Source of the DNA: Sphingomonas soli NBRC 100801
GTDB lineage: Bacteria; Pseudomonadota; Alphaproteobacteria; Sphingomonadales; Sphingomonadaceae
DNA length: 64,000 nucleotides
Direction of reading: 5' to 3'
Assembly (NCBI RefSeq): GCF_001591025.1
Contig: NZ_BCTZ01000018.1
Span: 1-64,000, forward strand
Shown: piece by piece, positions 53,402-61,940 of the stretch
Layout: every line of letters begins with the position of its first letter
How positions within the stretch are numbered: the stretch's first letter is position 1
The notes under the pieces: generated by a model
The model's database searches: none
The model's input: the letters and a program-made list of their open reading frames with translations, nothing else
What the model was told of the DNA's origin: nothing
Translations under genes and position numbers: made by a program

Positions 53402-54064
53402 ATGGTTCCCCTTTCGTTCGCCGGACATGATTTCAGGGCGCTGGCCGCGGGCGCGCTGTACTGGCCGGCGCGGCGGGCGTTGCTCGTCGCCGATCTGCAT
53501 TTCGAGAAAGCGAGCTGGTTCGCTGTCCGCGGCCAGATGCTGCCGCCTTATGATTCGATCGCGACGTTGAGCGACGTCACCGCGCTGGTCGATCGCACGC
53601 AGGCGCGCGAGCTTTGGTGCCTGGGCGACAGCTTTCACGATTCGGCGGGCTGCGAGCGGCTGCCCGAGGCGGCGCGGGCCATGCTGACGGCGCTGACGGC
53701 GCGGCTCGACTGGCGCTGGATCACCGGCAATCACGACAGCCTGATGGCGGATCATTGCGGCGGCACGATCGAGGAAGAGGCGTTGATCGACGGGCTTGTG
53801 CTGCGGCATGAGGCGGATCCCGGCGATCCGCGGCCCGAGCTTTCGGGCCATTTCCATCCCAAGTTGCGGCTGCGGCTGCGCGGGCGGCAGGTGGCGCGGC
53901 GCTGCTTCGTCGCGACGGAAACCAAGCTCATCCTGCCCGCATTCGGTGCGCTCACCGGGGGGCTGGACGCGCATCATCCCGAGATCGTCCGTGCGGTGGG
54001 CAGCGGCGCGCAGGCGCTGGTGGCGCTCGAAGACCGTTTGCTCCGCTTCCCGATCGCCGCCTAG
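53402..54064 (+). CDS. pdeM: ligase-associated DNA damage response endonuclease PdeM
   Basis: A 220-residue calcineurin-like metallophosphoesterase of the PdeM family: LLVADLHFEKASWFA (first metal motif), LGDSFHDSAG (second), WITGNHDS, and GHFHPK (last histidines). PdeM is usually encoded with an ATP-dependent DNA ligase and a Lhr-type helicase; neither is in this window, so it is separated from its usual partners. ATG 53402 is chosen because the family begins with a short strand before VADLHFEK; a longer frame overlaps the lipoprotein. Confidence 0.9.
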   Translation: MVPLSFAGHDFRALAAGALYWPARRALLVADLHFEKASWFAVRGQMLPPYDSIATLSDVTALVDRTQARELWCLGDSFHDSAGCERLPEAARAMLTALTARLDWRWITGNHDSLMADHCGGTIEEEALIDGLVLRHEADPGDPRPELSGHFHPKLRLRLRGRQVARRCFVATETKLILPAFGALTGGLDAHHPEIVRAVGSGAQALVALEDRLLRFPIAA

Positions 54065-54095
54065 CGCCGTTCTTCAGTTAGACGGCACCCCGCAT

Positions 54096-54205
54096 CGTCA
54101 TTCCGGCGAAAGCGGGGACGACGATCCGCCCGTCATCCCAGCGAAAGCTGGGATCTTTCGCAATTAGCCCCCAGCCTCACAGGGCCCCAGCTTTCGCTGG
54201 GGCGA
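54096..54205. repeat. cluster of REP-like GAAA-loop palindromes
   Basis: Three hairpin units between convergent pdeM and the DUF2807 gene. The first (from 54096) is imperfect. The second (54135-54154) is a perfect 8-bp stem with GAAA loop. The third (54185-54202) is a perfect 7-bp stem in opposite orientation. They match the palindromes at 30-49 and 126-145 and might also stop both transcripts. Confidence 0.8.
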
Positions 54206-54307
54206 CGGGCGCCCTGCCATCGGCAATCCTCGAAACCCGCAGGTTGCCCACCACTGGCCGTGGATGACGGCTGTTTCGATCCTGATCGAGTGCCTGCGCC
54301 AGTTGGA

Positions 54308-55036
54308 TCAGGAGCAGCGCACCTCGCCCGAGCCGACTGCGTTGGTGGTGCACTTCGCGCCGCCGACCAGCTCGACATCGCCCGATCCGACGATCGATAC
54401 CGATGCCGCGCCCTTCACGGTACCGTGAAGGCTGCCCGATCCGGCGATCGAGATATCGGCGCTGTTCGCGGTCAGGCCACGTGCGGAAATGTCGCCCGAT
54501 CCGGCGATCGAGGCCGACAGCTTCTCCGCCGTGCCCTTGACGCTAAGGTCCCCCGATCCGGCGATGGTCAGCGTCGCGGTGCCACCCTTCAGATTCTCGA
54601 TGTCGAGATCGCCCGAGCCCGTGACCGCCGCCTCGATATTGCCTTCGGCACGATCGGCCGAGAGGTTGCCCGATCCGCTCACCCGGGCGCGCGCCAGCGC
54701 CGGCATCACCACATGGACGCGAACGCCATTGTCGTGGCTGAACCAATTGCCGCTGCGATCCTTGCGGCCGATTCGCAGATTGCCGTCCACCACCTGGATA
54801 TCGAGTTGGTCGAGCACCTTCGGATCGCCTTCGGCGGTGACCGAGAAGGCGCTGCCGATCTTGACATCGACATTGTCCGAACCGCGCAGATCGACGCCGG
54901 TAAAGCCGGTCGCGGCATAGGTTCGCGAGGCGCCGGGGCCGCTGGGCGATATGCTTGAGCCTTCCTTCTCCCATTTGGATTGGCAGGCTGCGGTGGTCGC
55001 CAGCATCGGCACCAGTGCGATCGTCAACAGGCGCAT
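54308..55036 (-). CDS. DUF2807-type repeat protein, probable lipoprotein
   Basis: A 242-residue secreted protein. The N-terminal signal ends near TTAAC, giving a plausible lipobox with Cys18. The body is a right-handed beta-helix-like domain of the DUF2807 family: a VSGSG/TGSGD/AGSGD/VGSGD motif repeats every 20 or so residues seven times. Homologues are found in cell envelopes of Bacteroidetes and sphingomonads; the role is unknown. ATG 55036 is six bases behind GGGAGG. The gene ends with a cluster of palindromic repeats and begins after the carD terminator. Confidence 0.85.
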   Translation of the reverse strand: MRLLTIALVPMLATTAACQSKWEKEGSSISPSGPGASRTYAATGFTGVDLRGSDNVDVKIGSAFSVTAEGDPKVLDQLDIQVVDGNLRIGRKDRSGNWFSHDNGVRVHVVMPALARARVSGSGNLSADRAEGNIEAAVTGSGDLDIENLKGGTATLTIAGSGDLSVKGTAEKLSASIAGSGDISARGLTANSADISIAGSGSLHGTVKGAASVSIVGSGDVELVGGAKCTTNAVGSGEVRCS

Positions 55037-55092
55037 TATCATCCTCCCATTACGTGTATTGCATCTCCAATACACCTGCGCCGGACAAAAGA

Positions 55093-55124
55093 AAAGGGGC
55101 GGCGAGTTTCCCCGCCGCCCCTTT
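55093..55124 (-). terminator. rho-independent terminator of carD
   Basis: Perfect 12-bp stem (AAAGGGGCGGCG, 55093-55104, with CGCCGCCCCTTT, 55113-55124). Read on the minus strand it is followed by TTTTCTTTTG. It sits 22 bp after the carD stop and before the DUF2807 gene. Confidence 0.85.
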
Positions 55125-55146
55125 CGTCGATCCAGGCCGGTGCGGC

Positions 55147-55680
55147 TTAGGCCGGCACCTTGTCCTTGTTCCAGACCGCAGCTGCGACCTTGAGGATGTC
55201 GATGATCTTCACCAGCGCGGCCGGCTCGTCGATCTGCTCCATCGCGGCGAGCTCGCGCGCGAGGCGCGATGCGGCGGCTTCGAAGATTTGACGCTCGGAA
55301 TAGCTCTGTTCGGGCTGGTCCTCGGCGCGGAACAGATCGCGGACCACTTCGGCGATCGACACCAGGTCGCCCGAATTGATCTTCGCTTCATATTCCTGCG
55401 CGCGGCGCGACCACATGGTGCGCTTGATGCGCGGCTTGCCCTTCAGGGTCTCCAGCGCCTCGCGGAGCGTCTTGTCGCTCGAAAGCTTGCGCATGCCGAC
55501 GCTCTCCGCCTTGTTGGTCGGAACGCGCAGGGTCATTTTCTCTTTTTCGAAGCGGAGCACATACAGCTCAAGCTGCATGCCCGCGATTTCCTGCTTTTGA
55601 AGTTCGATCACACGGCCCACGCCGTGCTTGGGGTAAACGACATAATCGCCGACATCGAAGGACAGCGCCTTGGCAGCCAT
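55147..55680 (-). CDS. carD: CarD-family transcriptional regulator
   Basis: A 177-residue RNA-polymerase-binding protein. The N-terminal Tudor-like domain (FDVGDYVVYPKHGVGRVIELQKQEIAG) contacts the polymerase beta subunit, and the C-terminal helical domain (from about residue 70, TLREALETLKGKPRIKRTMWSRRAQEYEAKI) contacts promoter DNA; the tryptophan in TMWSRR is conserved. CarD stabilises open complexes at rRNA and housekeeping promoters. It is monocistronic with its own strong terminator and a 270-bp upstream region. Confidence 0.95.
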   Translation of the reverse strand: MAAKALSFDVGDYVVYPKHGVGRVIELQKQEIAGMQLELYVLRFEKEKMTLRVPTNKAESVGMRKLSSDKTLREALETLKGKPRIKRTMWSRRAQEYEAKINSGDLVSIAEVVRDLFRAEDQPEQSYSERQIFEAAASRLARELAAMEQIDEPAALVKIIDILKVAAAVWNKDKVPA

Positions 55681-55951
55681 GTGCGTGCAACCTTTCCGTG
55701 AAATACAGGCCCCGACGATTGCGGCGTCGGCCCGGGCGCGCTAACGGCCGGGCTGGCGGATCGGGGCAAATGAATAGTTCTCCAGGCAAAGGCCCTTATG
55801 CCTTCGTCGAAAGCTATATAGCACGCTCGCAATAAAATTACCACACCCGCAAGGCCACGAAGCCACGGAAAATTACGGTTTTCCGCAGCTTTTTGCTGAA
55901 TATGCGCCCATCGGGCCTGGATTTTCGAACTTTGGGTGTGCCGACTCGGCT

Positions 55952-56287
55952 TTAGCTGCCCGAACCGGGCTCCGCCGAGAAATGCTCGATCTTGCCTTCG
56001 ACGCCTTTCCAGGCATCGGCATCGGCGGGAACGTCGCCCTTCTGCGTCACGTTCGGCCATTCTTCCGAATAGGTCTTGTTGAGTTCCAGCCACTTTTCGA
56101 GGCCATTCTCGGTGTCGGGCAGGATTGCTTCGGCCGGGCATTCGGGCTCGCAGACGCCGCAATCGATGCACTCGTTCGGATTGATGACGAGCATGTTCTC
56201 GCCCTCATAGAAGCAATCGACGGGGCATACCTCGACGCAGTCCATATACTTGCAGCGGATGCAAGCGTCGGTGACGACATAGGTCAT
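55952..56287 (-). CDS. fdxA: ferredoxin FdxA, 7Fe type
   Basis: A 111-residue low-potential ferredoxin. The first half has [17 protein letters not shown] and the second [12 protein letters not shown], giving one [3Fe-4S] and one [4Fe-4S] cluster, followed by the long C-terminal extension typical of alphaproteobacterial FdxA ([20 protein letters not shown]). Start ATG 56287 (MTYVVTDAC) is the family N-terminus; the open frame upstream is not used. The S4 gene ends 62 bp upstream on the same strand. It might supply electrons for iron-sulfur enzymes such as RfbH, but this is only a possibility. Confidence 0.95.
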   Translation of the reverse strand: MTYVVTDACIRCKYMDCVEVCPVDCFYEGENMLVINPNECIDCGVCEPECPAEAILPDTENGLEKWLELNKTYSEEWPNVTQKGDVPADADAWKGVEGKIEHFSAEPGSGS

Positions 56288-56349
56288 GGCGGAACGGGCC
56301 CCTTGGAACGACTGATCGGCCCCCCTGCTATGCCGGTCGATTCCGCGCG

Positions 56350-56649
56350 TCAATCAATCGAAGCTTCCTGCGAGACATTCTCAGTTATCAGGCTCTGGTA
56401 ACAGGCGCGCGCTTCGGCGGGCGGGCCGCGCCTGGCGGGCAGGGCCTCGACGCGGATGACGCAGACCTGGCCATAGAGCGGAAAGGCCAGCACCGAACCG
56501 ATCCGCACCGGCACGGCGGATCGCTCGATCCGGCGGCCATCGAGCCGCAAGGTGCCCTTTTCCGCGATCGCCTGCGCGGCGGAACGCGTCTTGGCGAGCC
56601 GCGCGAACCAGAGGAAGCGATCGAGCCGCATCGTCGCGCCCTCAGCCAT
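56350..56649 (-). CDS. S4-domain RNA-binding protein (Hsp15-like)
   Basis: A 99-residue protein with an S4 fold: [50 protein letters not shown], resembling Hsp15 (HslR), which binds 23S rRNA of stalled large subunits. In many alphaproteobacteria it lies between the Suv3-like helicase and fdxA, as it does here. ATG 56649 overlaps the helicase stop by 8 bp; a second ATG at 56631 is also plausible. Confidence 0.9.
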   Translation of the reverse strand: MAEGATMRLDRFLWFARLAKTRSAAQAIAEKGTLRLDGRRIERSAVPVRIGSVLAFPLYGQVCVIRVEALPARRGPPAEARACYQSLITENVSQEASID

Positions 56650-59182
56650 GCCGCAGGCTCGCGAGAATGGCGAAGGCATTGTCGGCTGGGGGCGGCTTGG
56701 GCGCGGCGACGGGGGTGAGCCCTTGCCAGATCCATTGCTGGGCCTCGCCTGCGCGCGCCCGCGCCGTGCGGAAGCCGAGCTGCGCCATCAGCCGGGCAAG
56801 CGTTTCCGGCTTGACCCCCATCGACGTGGCGAGCGCGGGATCGGGCACGAAGGGCTTGCGCCCGCCTTTGCCCTTGCTCGTGCGGCTGTCATGCGCGGCG
56901 CGGGCGATGCGCTCGACCAGATCGACGCGCACCGCCTGGGCCCCGAGCGGGCGATAGCCGTGCGGCAATTCTGCACCGGGGGCGCTTCGTGGCAACACGG
57001 TCGCACCGTCGGACGGCGCATCCTCCAGCCCCATCCATTCGCGGCGCCAGCGCGCGGCGCGCGGCTTGAGCAACGCGGGCGCGAACAGGTCGAGCGTGCC
57101 GATCGTCACCCCCATCTTGCGAAGCGCCTTGCGCGCGTCGGGGGGCAGCGCATCGACCAGCCGGGCTGCAGCACGGCGCGGGAGCAACCCGCCCGCCTCC
57201 AGCAACAACCCGGCAAGCGCGCGCAGCTCACCGCCCGCTTGCGGATCGCGTGTTGCCGCGTCGAGCGCCACGAAAACCGGGAGGTTGCGCGCAAGCTGCG
57301 CCATCATCCAATCGTTCAGCCGGTTCTGCACCGCAGTCCGCGCGGGCGGATCGAGCACGTCGATCGCGCGATCGAGCAGGACGCGGGGGCGCGCGAGATT
57401 GGGGCCGTGTTCAACGCTGGCGACAACGGTGCTGTGCCAGGCGATGTTTCCCGGCGAGCGGCGGGAATCTCCCGGTGCGCCAGTCTGGGGAACGAAGGCG
57501 AACGCTTCGTCGCTCGCCCCCGCCAGCGCCGCGCCGCGTTTGCGATATTCCCCCGCCAGCCGTTTCTCCGCCGCCGCCAGCAGCATCTTCTTGTCGCCCA
57601 TCCGCGCATCCGGATCGACGCTGAACCGGAAGCCCTGGAGCCAGCCCAGCACATGCTCCTCGACGCTCACCTCGCCTTCCGGCCCGATCGTCACCGGCAG
57701 GTTCGATGCGTCCGCGCCGATCTGGCGGAGCAGGACGGTGGTGCGCTTGTCGACGAATCGCTGCGTCAGGCCGGCGTGGAGCGCATCGGACAATTTCTCC
57801 TCGATCGCGCGCGTGCGTTCGGCCCAGTGAGCGGGGTTCTCGAGCCAATCCTGGCGGTGCGCGATATAGGCCCAGCTGCGCGTGGCGGCGATCCGCCCAG
57901 CGATCGTCTCGACATCGCCCCCCATATTGTCGAGCCGCTGGATCTCGTCGGCGAACCAGATGTGCGGCACGTGTCCCTTGCCCTCGGACAGATGCCCGAA
58001 CAGCCGCCCGACGAAGCGCGCATGCGGATCGACGCCGAGCTTGCGGAAATCGGGCAGGCCGCACGCGGCCCAGAGCCGCGCGACCTGGCTCGGATGGCGC
58101 ACCCGGTCGCGCACCCATTGCTCGTCTGCCAGCCGCTTGAGCACCGCCAGGTCGGTGGCCTGGGGCGCGGCGCGCAGCGCCTCGTGCGAGGGCTTCGCCT
58201 CCAGGCTGGCGATCAGATCGTCGATGCTGGCGAAATCGGGCTCGCCCTCGCGCCAATAGAGCTTCTCGAGCGGGCGGACGCGGTGCGCCCCGATCGCCAG
58301 CACTTCCTCGGGCGTGAACGCGTTCGGCCCCTCTTCGTGGAGCGCGCCGAAGGTTCCGTCCTTCTGGTGCCGCCCCGCGCGTCCGGCGATCTGCGCCATC
58401 TCGGCGATGGTCAGCCGGCGCTGGCGGCGTCCGTCGAACTTGCTGAGGCCGGCGAAGGCGACATGGTGAACGTCCATGTTCAGTCCCATGCCGATCGCAT
58501 CGGTGGCGACGAGATAGTCGACCTCGCCCGCCTGGAACATCTCGACCTGTGCGTTGCGGGTGCGCGGCGAAAGCGCGCCCATCACCACCGCCGCGCCGCC
58601 GCGAAGCCGCCGCAGCGCCTCCGCGACCGCATAGACTTCCTCGGCGCTGAACGCGACGATCGCGCTGCGCCGCGGCAGGCGCGAGAGCTTCTTCGCCCCG
58701 GCATAGCTGAGCGTCGAAAAGCGCGGCCGCCCGATGATCTCCGCATCGGGCACCAGCGCCTTGAGCATCGGCTTGAGCGAATCGGAGCCCAGGATCATCG
58801 TCTCGGCAAAGCCGCGCGCGCGCAGCAGCCGGTCGGTAAAGACATGGCCGCGCTCGGGATCGGCTCCCAGTTGCGCCTCGTCCAGCCCGACAAAGGCGAA
58901 CTCGCGATCGCCATTGCCGCCGCCGATCGGCATGCTCTCGGCGGTGCACAGGAACCATTTGGCCTTGGGCGGCAGGATTTTCTCCTCGCCCGTCAGCAGC
59001 GCGACATTCGCCTCGCCCTTGATCCGCACGACGCGGTCATAGACCTCGCGGGCGAGCAGTCGCAGCGGGAAGCCCATCATGCCGCTCGCGTGCCCGCACA
59101 TCCGCTCGACCGCGAGATGCGTCTTGCCGGTATTGGTCGGGCCGAGCACCGCGGTGACCGGGGAACGCGCGAACTGGCTCAT
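56642..59182 (-). CDS. Suv3-like DEAD-type RNA helicase
   Basis: An 846-residue superfamily-2 helicase of the mitochondrial-degradosome Suv3 type. Walker A GPTNTGKT near residue 14, Walker B as DEAQ (GLDEAQLGAD), motif III GSDSLKP, SF2 motifs IV-VI (AFSAEEVYAV, TDAIGMGLN, QIAGRAGRHQKDGTFG), and a long C-terminal region with a basic KGKGGRKPFVPDPA segment. It is bigger than mammalian Suv3 in its tail, as usual for alphaproteobacteria. Likely works in RNA turnover or ribosome-related remodelling. ATG 59182. An 886-codon frame on the other strand is only a GC-bias shadow. Confidence 0.93.
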   Translation of the reverse strand: MSQFARSPVTAVLGPTNTGKTHLAVERMCGHASGMMGFPLRLLAREVYDRVVRIKGEANVALLTGEEKILPPKAKWFLCTAESMPIGGGNGDREFAFVGLDEAQLGADPERGHVFTDRLLRARGFAETMILGSDSLKPMLKALVPDAEIIGRPRFSTLSYAGAKKLSRLPRRSAIVAFSAEEVYAVAEALRRLRGGAAVVMGALSPRTRNAQVEMFQAGEVDYLVATDAIGMGLNMDVHHVAFAGLSKFDGRRQRRLTIAEMAQIAGRAGRHQKDGTFGALHEEGPNAFTPEEVLAIGAHRVRPLEKLYWREGEPDFASIDDLIASLEAKPSHEALRAAPQATDLAVLKRLADEQWVRDRVRHPSQVARLWAACGLPDFRKLGVDPHARFVGRLFGHLSEGKGHVPHIWFADEIQRLDNMGGDVETIAGRIAATRSWAYIAHRQDWLENPAHWAERTRAIEEKLSDALHAGLTQRFVDKRTTVLLRQIGADASNLPVTIGPEGEVSVEEHVLGWLQGFRFSVDPDARMGDKKMLLAAAEKRLAGEYRKRGAALAGASDEAFAFVPQTGAPGDSRRSPGNIAWHSTVVASVEHGPNLARPRVLLDRAIDVLDPPARTAVQNRLNDWMMAQLARNLPVFVALDAATRDPQAGGELRALAGLLLEAGGLLPRRAAARLVDALPPDARKALRKMGVTIGTLDLFAPALLKPRAARWRREWMGLEDAPSDGATVLPRSAPGAELPHGYRPLGAQAVRVDLVERIARAAHDSRTSKGKGGRKPFVPDPALATSMGVKPETLARLMAQLGFRTARARAGEAQQWIWQGLTPVAAPKPPPADNAFAILASLRHG

Positions 59183-59435
59183 ATTATCTTCAAGATCGTC
59201 GCGACTCGCTGAAACCGCAAGCTTACGGGCTGTACCTTAGGGAAGTTAACCACATTGGTTTCGTTGGCGAAGTTGGTAAATGCCTCCCTTCATCCTTGGC
59301 AGCGCACAGCTCATCGCACGTGGGACAGCCAAAGGTGCTGCTTAATTTGACTTTAAGAGATCGCCTACACAGTGATCTTCCCCAGAGCCGGGGGTTGCGG
59401 CCTAATTTGCGGACCGATTTTGGGGGGCGTCAGCC

Positions 59436-60914
59436 TTGTTCGTGCGTAGCGAGAGCGACAGCGAGATGACCGGAGGGGCAGGCGGGCGCGCAAGCGTTGC
59501 CGCGCCGCAGGTCTTCACCGCCAAGTTCCGCCGCCGTTTCTCCGACTTCGATGTGATGCCCGATCTCGGCTCGCGCATCGGCTCGCTCACCTGGTATCGC
59601 GGCGCGGCCACCTGCATCGGCCTGTGCGCCTTCACCCTGCTGCTGGCACCGGGCTTTGAAAACCCGATCTACGGCACCGTGCCGCCCAAGATGACCGGTG
59701 CGCAGTTCGACGCGACCCGCGCGCAATCGATCCGCCCGCTCGGGATGGGCGGCACCACCGGCTACCGCGTCGCCGCGTCGCGCCTGGTCACCCCGCTGAC
59801 CGACACGCCGGAGCGGCCGATCCTTCAATCCACCGCCAAGCTCGCATCGGGCGAGGCGCTGCTGGGCGTTCTCCAGCGCTCGGGCGTTGGCAAGGGCGAC
59901 GCAAGCGCGGTCGGCGCGCTGATCACCAAGGCCGTGGCGCTGGGCGAAATCCAGCCGGGCACGATGCTCGATCTGACGCTCGGCCGTCGCGCCGATAAGT
60001 CGCAGCCGCGCCCGCTCGAAAAGCTGGAGCTGCGCGCCCGCTTCGACCTCAAGCTCGAAGTCGCCCGCTCGGGCGGCACGCTCAGCCTCAAGGAAATCCC
60101 GATCGCAATCGACCGGACTCCGCTGCGCATCCAGGGCACGATCGGCGGCAGCCTGTATCGTTCGGCCCGCGCCGCCGGCGCGCCCGCCAAGGCGGTCGAG
60201 ACCTATATCAAGACGCTTGCCAGCCGCGTGCCGGTGTCGCGGCTCGGTTCGGGCTGCAAGTTCGATATCATCATCGGCCAGGCGCGCGCCGAGACCGGCG
60301 AGGTCCAGCTCGGCAATCTGATGTATGCCGGGGTCAGCGGCTGCGCCAACAACGTCCAGATGCTGCCCTATGAAAGCGGCGGCAAGGTCGAGTGGTATGA
60401 CAGCTCGGGCAAGGGCAACACCACCGGCATGATGGGCATGCCCGCCAATGGCCGCTTCTCCTCCAGCTTCGGCATGCGCCGTCATCCGATCCTCGGCTAT
60501 GCGCGGATGCACAAGGGCGTCGATATCGCCGCCCCCTGGGGCTCGCCCGTCTATGCCGCAGCCGATGGCGTGGTGCAGGTCGCCGGGCGCAGCTCTGGTT
60601 ACGGCAACCTCATCCGGCTCAGCCATGGCGGCGGCAATGGCAGCGGCTATGGCCATCTCAGCCGCATCTATGTCCGCCCGGGCCAGCATGTGCGCAAAGG
60701 GCAGCAGATCGGCGCGGTCGGCAACACCGGCATGTCGACCGGTCCGCACCTCCATTACGAATGGTACAAGAACGGCGTCGCCGTGAACCCGCGCTCGATC
60801 TCGTTCAGCTCGACCAAGCAGCTGACCGGCGGCGATCTCAGCCAGTTCCGCGCCAAGCTGAACGCGATGCTCGCCGTGCCCGTGGGGCATGGGCTGGAAC
60901 GGGACGAGGACTGA
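59436..60914 (+). CDS. M23-family (LytM) peptidoglycan metallopeptidase
   Basis: A 492-residue envelope protein with a cytoplasmic N-terminal stretch, one transmembrane segment (about 55-75), a middle domain, and a C-terminal LytM domain with all zinc and catalytic residues: HPILGYARMHKGVDIAAPWGSPVYAAADG (His and Asp ligands), GYGHLS, and GPHLHYEWYKNG (HxH). An active D,D- or endopeptidase cutting peptide cross-links is predicted, in contrast to the degenerate EnvC/NlpD group. The start is uncertain: TTG 59436, GTG 59442 or ATG 59466. The 250 bp upstream separate it from the divergent helicase. Confidence 0.9.
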   Translation: MFVRSESDSEMTGGAGGRASVAAPQVFTAKFRRRFSDFDVMPDLGSRIGSLTWYRGAATCIGLCAFTLLLAPGFENPIYGTVPPKMTGAQFDATRAQSIRPLGMGGTTGYRVAASRLVTPLTDTPERPILQSTAKLASGEALLGVLQRSGVGKGDASAVGALITKAVALGEIQPGTMLDLTLGRRADKSQPRPLEKLELRARFDLKLEVARSGGTLSLKEIPIAIDRTPLRIQGTIGGSLYRSARAAGAPAKAVETYIKTLASRVPVSRLGSGCKFDIIIGQARAETGEVQLGNLMYAGVSGCANNVQMLPYESGGKVEWYDSSGKGNTTGMMGMPANGRFSSSFGMRRHPILGYARMHKGVDIAAPWGSPVYAAADGVVQVAGRSSGYGNLIRLSHGGGNGSGYGHLSRIYVRPGQHVRKGQQIGAVGNTGMSTGPHLHYEWYKNGVAVNPRSISFSSTKQLTGGDLSQFRAKLNAMLAVPVGHGLERDED

Positions 60915-60933
60915 GCCTCCCGGGATGATTGTC

Positions 60934-60969
60934 GCGCGGAGCCGGCACGAAGCCGGTGCCGCGCCTTTT
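60934..60969 (+). terminator. terminator after the M23 peptidase gene
   Basis: GCGCG (60934-60938) pairs with CGCGC (60960-60964), with an inner stem CCGGC/GCCGG (60942-60946, 60952-60956), followed by CTTTTC. It sits 20 bp after the stop codon and about 75 bp before the arsR start. Confidence 0.7.
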
Positions 60970-61033
60970 CCCAATCTTCAACGATAGCCGGCCGCGAAAC
61001 TTCTCGCTTGCACTGCCCGCGCGTTTGCGTAAT

Positions 61034-61055
61034 TACTGAACCATATGGTTCAGTA
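61034..61055. promoter_or_regulatory. 22-bp palindrome centred on the arsR start codon
   Basis: TACTGAACCAT/ATGGTTCAGTA is a perfect inverted repeat, and the ATG of the ArsR gene (61045-61047) is the first triplet of the right half. A dimeric repressor bound here would block transcription and cover the translation start region, so it is a likely autoregulatory operator. Confidence 0.85.
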
Positions 61056-61401
61056 TGTAAGCCCCCCTCTCGATCTGTCCTTCGCGGCGCTGGCCGATGC
61101 GACCCGCCGGGGGATCATCGATCAGCTCGGGCGCGGAGAGGCGTCGATCACCAGCCTCGCCGAACGGTTCCAGATGACGCTGACCGGCGTGAAGAAGCAT
61201 GTCCAGGTGCTCGAACGCGCGGGGCTCGTCGTCACGCAAAAGGTTGGGCGGGTGCGAACCTGCAAGCTCGGGGCGCGCGGTCTCGCGGCTGAAGCCGAAT
61301 GGATCGAGGCGCGGCGAAAGCTCTTCGAAGCGCGCTTCGACGCGCTGGACGAAATCATCAGCGAGATGAAGCAGGAGCAAGGCAATGGATCAGCAGATTA
61401 G
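61045..61401 (+). CDS. ArsR-family winged-helix regulator
   Basis: A 118-residue ArsR/SmtB-type repressor: LDLSFAALADATRRGIIDQLGRGEASITSLAERFQMTLTGVKKHVQVLERAGLV is the winged helix, then VGRVRTCKLGARGLAAEAEWIEARRKLFEARFDAL. There are no Cys or His clusters for metals, which fits the subgroup that is paired with an SRPBCC (AHSA1-like) protein and does not sense metals. It overlaps its partner gene by 17 bp and probably controls its own operon through the palindrome over its start codon. Confidence 0.92.
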   Translation: MVQYVSPPLDLSFAALADATRRGIIDQLGRGEASITSLAERFQMTLTGVKKHVQVLERAGLVVTQKVGRVRTCKLGARGLAAEAEWIEARRKLFEARFDALDEIISEMKQEQGNGSAD

Positions 61402-61888
61402 CGGCACGGCGGGCGCGCAAGCCCGCACCTCGATCGAACGCAAGGGCGATCGCGAACTCGTCGTCACGCGACTCTTCGATGCGCCGCCGACTATGGTGTA
61501 TCAGGCGTGGAGCCGCGCTGAACTGTTCCAGCGCTGGTGGATGCCAAAGTCGGTGGCGGGGGTGTCGATCGTCGCATGTGACCTGGATATGCGCACCGGC
61601 GGCAAATACCGGCTGGAATTCAGTGCCGGCGGTCCTGAGACGATGGCCTTTTACGGCAAATATCTCGAAGTGATCCCGAACGAACGCATCGTCTGGACCA
61701 ATGACGAAGGCGAGGAGGGCGCGATCACGACCGTCACGTTCGAGGATCGGGGCGGGAAGACGCTGCTTACCTTCCATGAAGCCTATCCCTCGGCGCGGGC
61801 GCTCGAGGAAGCCATGCAGGGCTCGGCCGCCGGACTGCCCGAGCAATTGGATCAGCTCGAGGAATTGCTTGCGAGCATGCCACGCTAG
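61385..61888 (+). CDS. SRPBCC (AHSA1-like) domain protein
   Basis: A 167-residue START-like/AHSA1 domain protein: LVVTRLFDAPPTMVYQAWSRAELFQRWWMPKSVAG, GGKYRLEFS, GKYLEVIPNERIVWTNDEGEEGAITTVTFEDRGGKTLLTFHEAYPS. The fold has a hydrophobic cavity for small ligands. In this conserved pair the partner ArsR protein may sense a ligand or the SRPBCC partner; function is unknown. The ATG at 61385 overlaps the arsR 3' end. Confidence 0.9.
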   Translation: MDQQISGTAGAQARTSIERKGDRELVVTRLFDAPPTMVYQAWSRAELFQRWWMPKSVAGVSIVACDLDMRTGGKYRLEFSAGGPETMAFYGKYLEVIPNERIVWTNDEGEEGAITTVTFEDRGGKTLLTFHEAYPSARALEEAMQGSAAGLPEQLDQLEELLASMPR

Positions 61889-61940
61889 CGCCGTAGCTGG
61901 CGCGCACCTTGGGCGGCGCGGGGTGCCGGTCGGGTCCGGG

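Noticed and set aside
56552..59212. An 886-codon frame antisense to the Suv3-like helicase, and similar long antisense frames at 947-1969, 6311-8329, 23932-26190, 28904-30766 and 46909-48702
   Set aside because: In GC-rich genes the frame opposite the third codon position rarely meets a stop. The translations are low-complexity, rich in Arg/Asp/His/Ala, without family motifs, while the other strand encodes recognisable proteins.
59347..59373. TTGACT with a TACACA-like element as a sigma70 promoter for the M23 gene
   Set aside because: The spacing between the two elements is too short for a normal -35/-10 pair.
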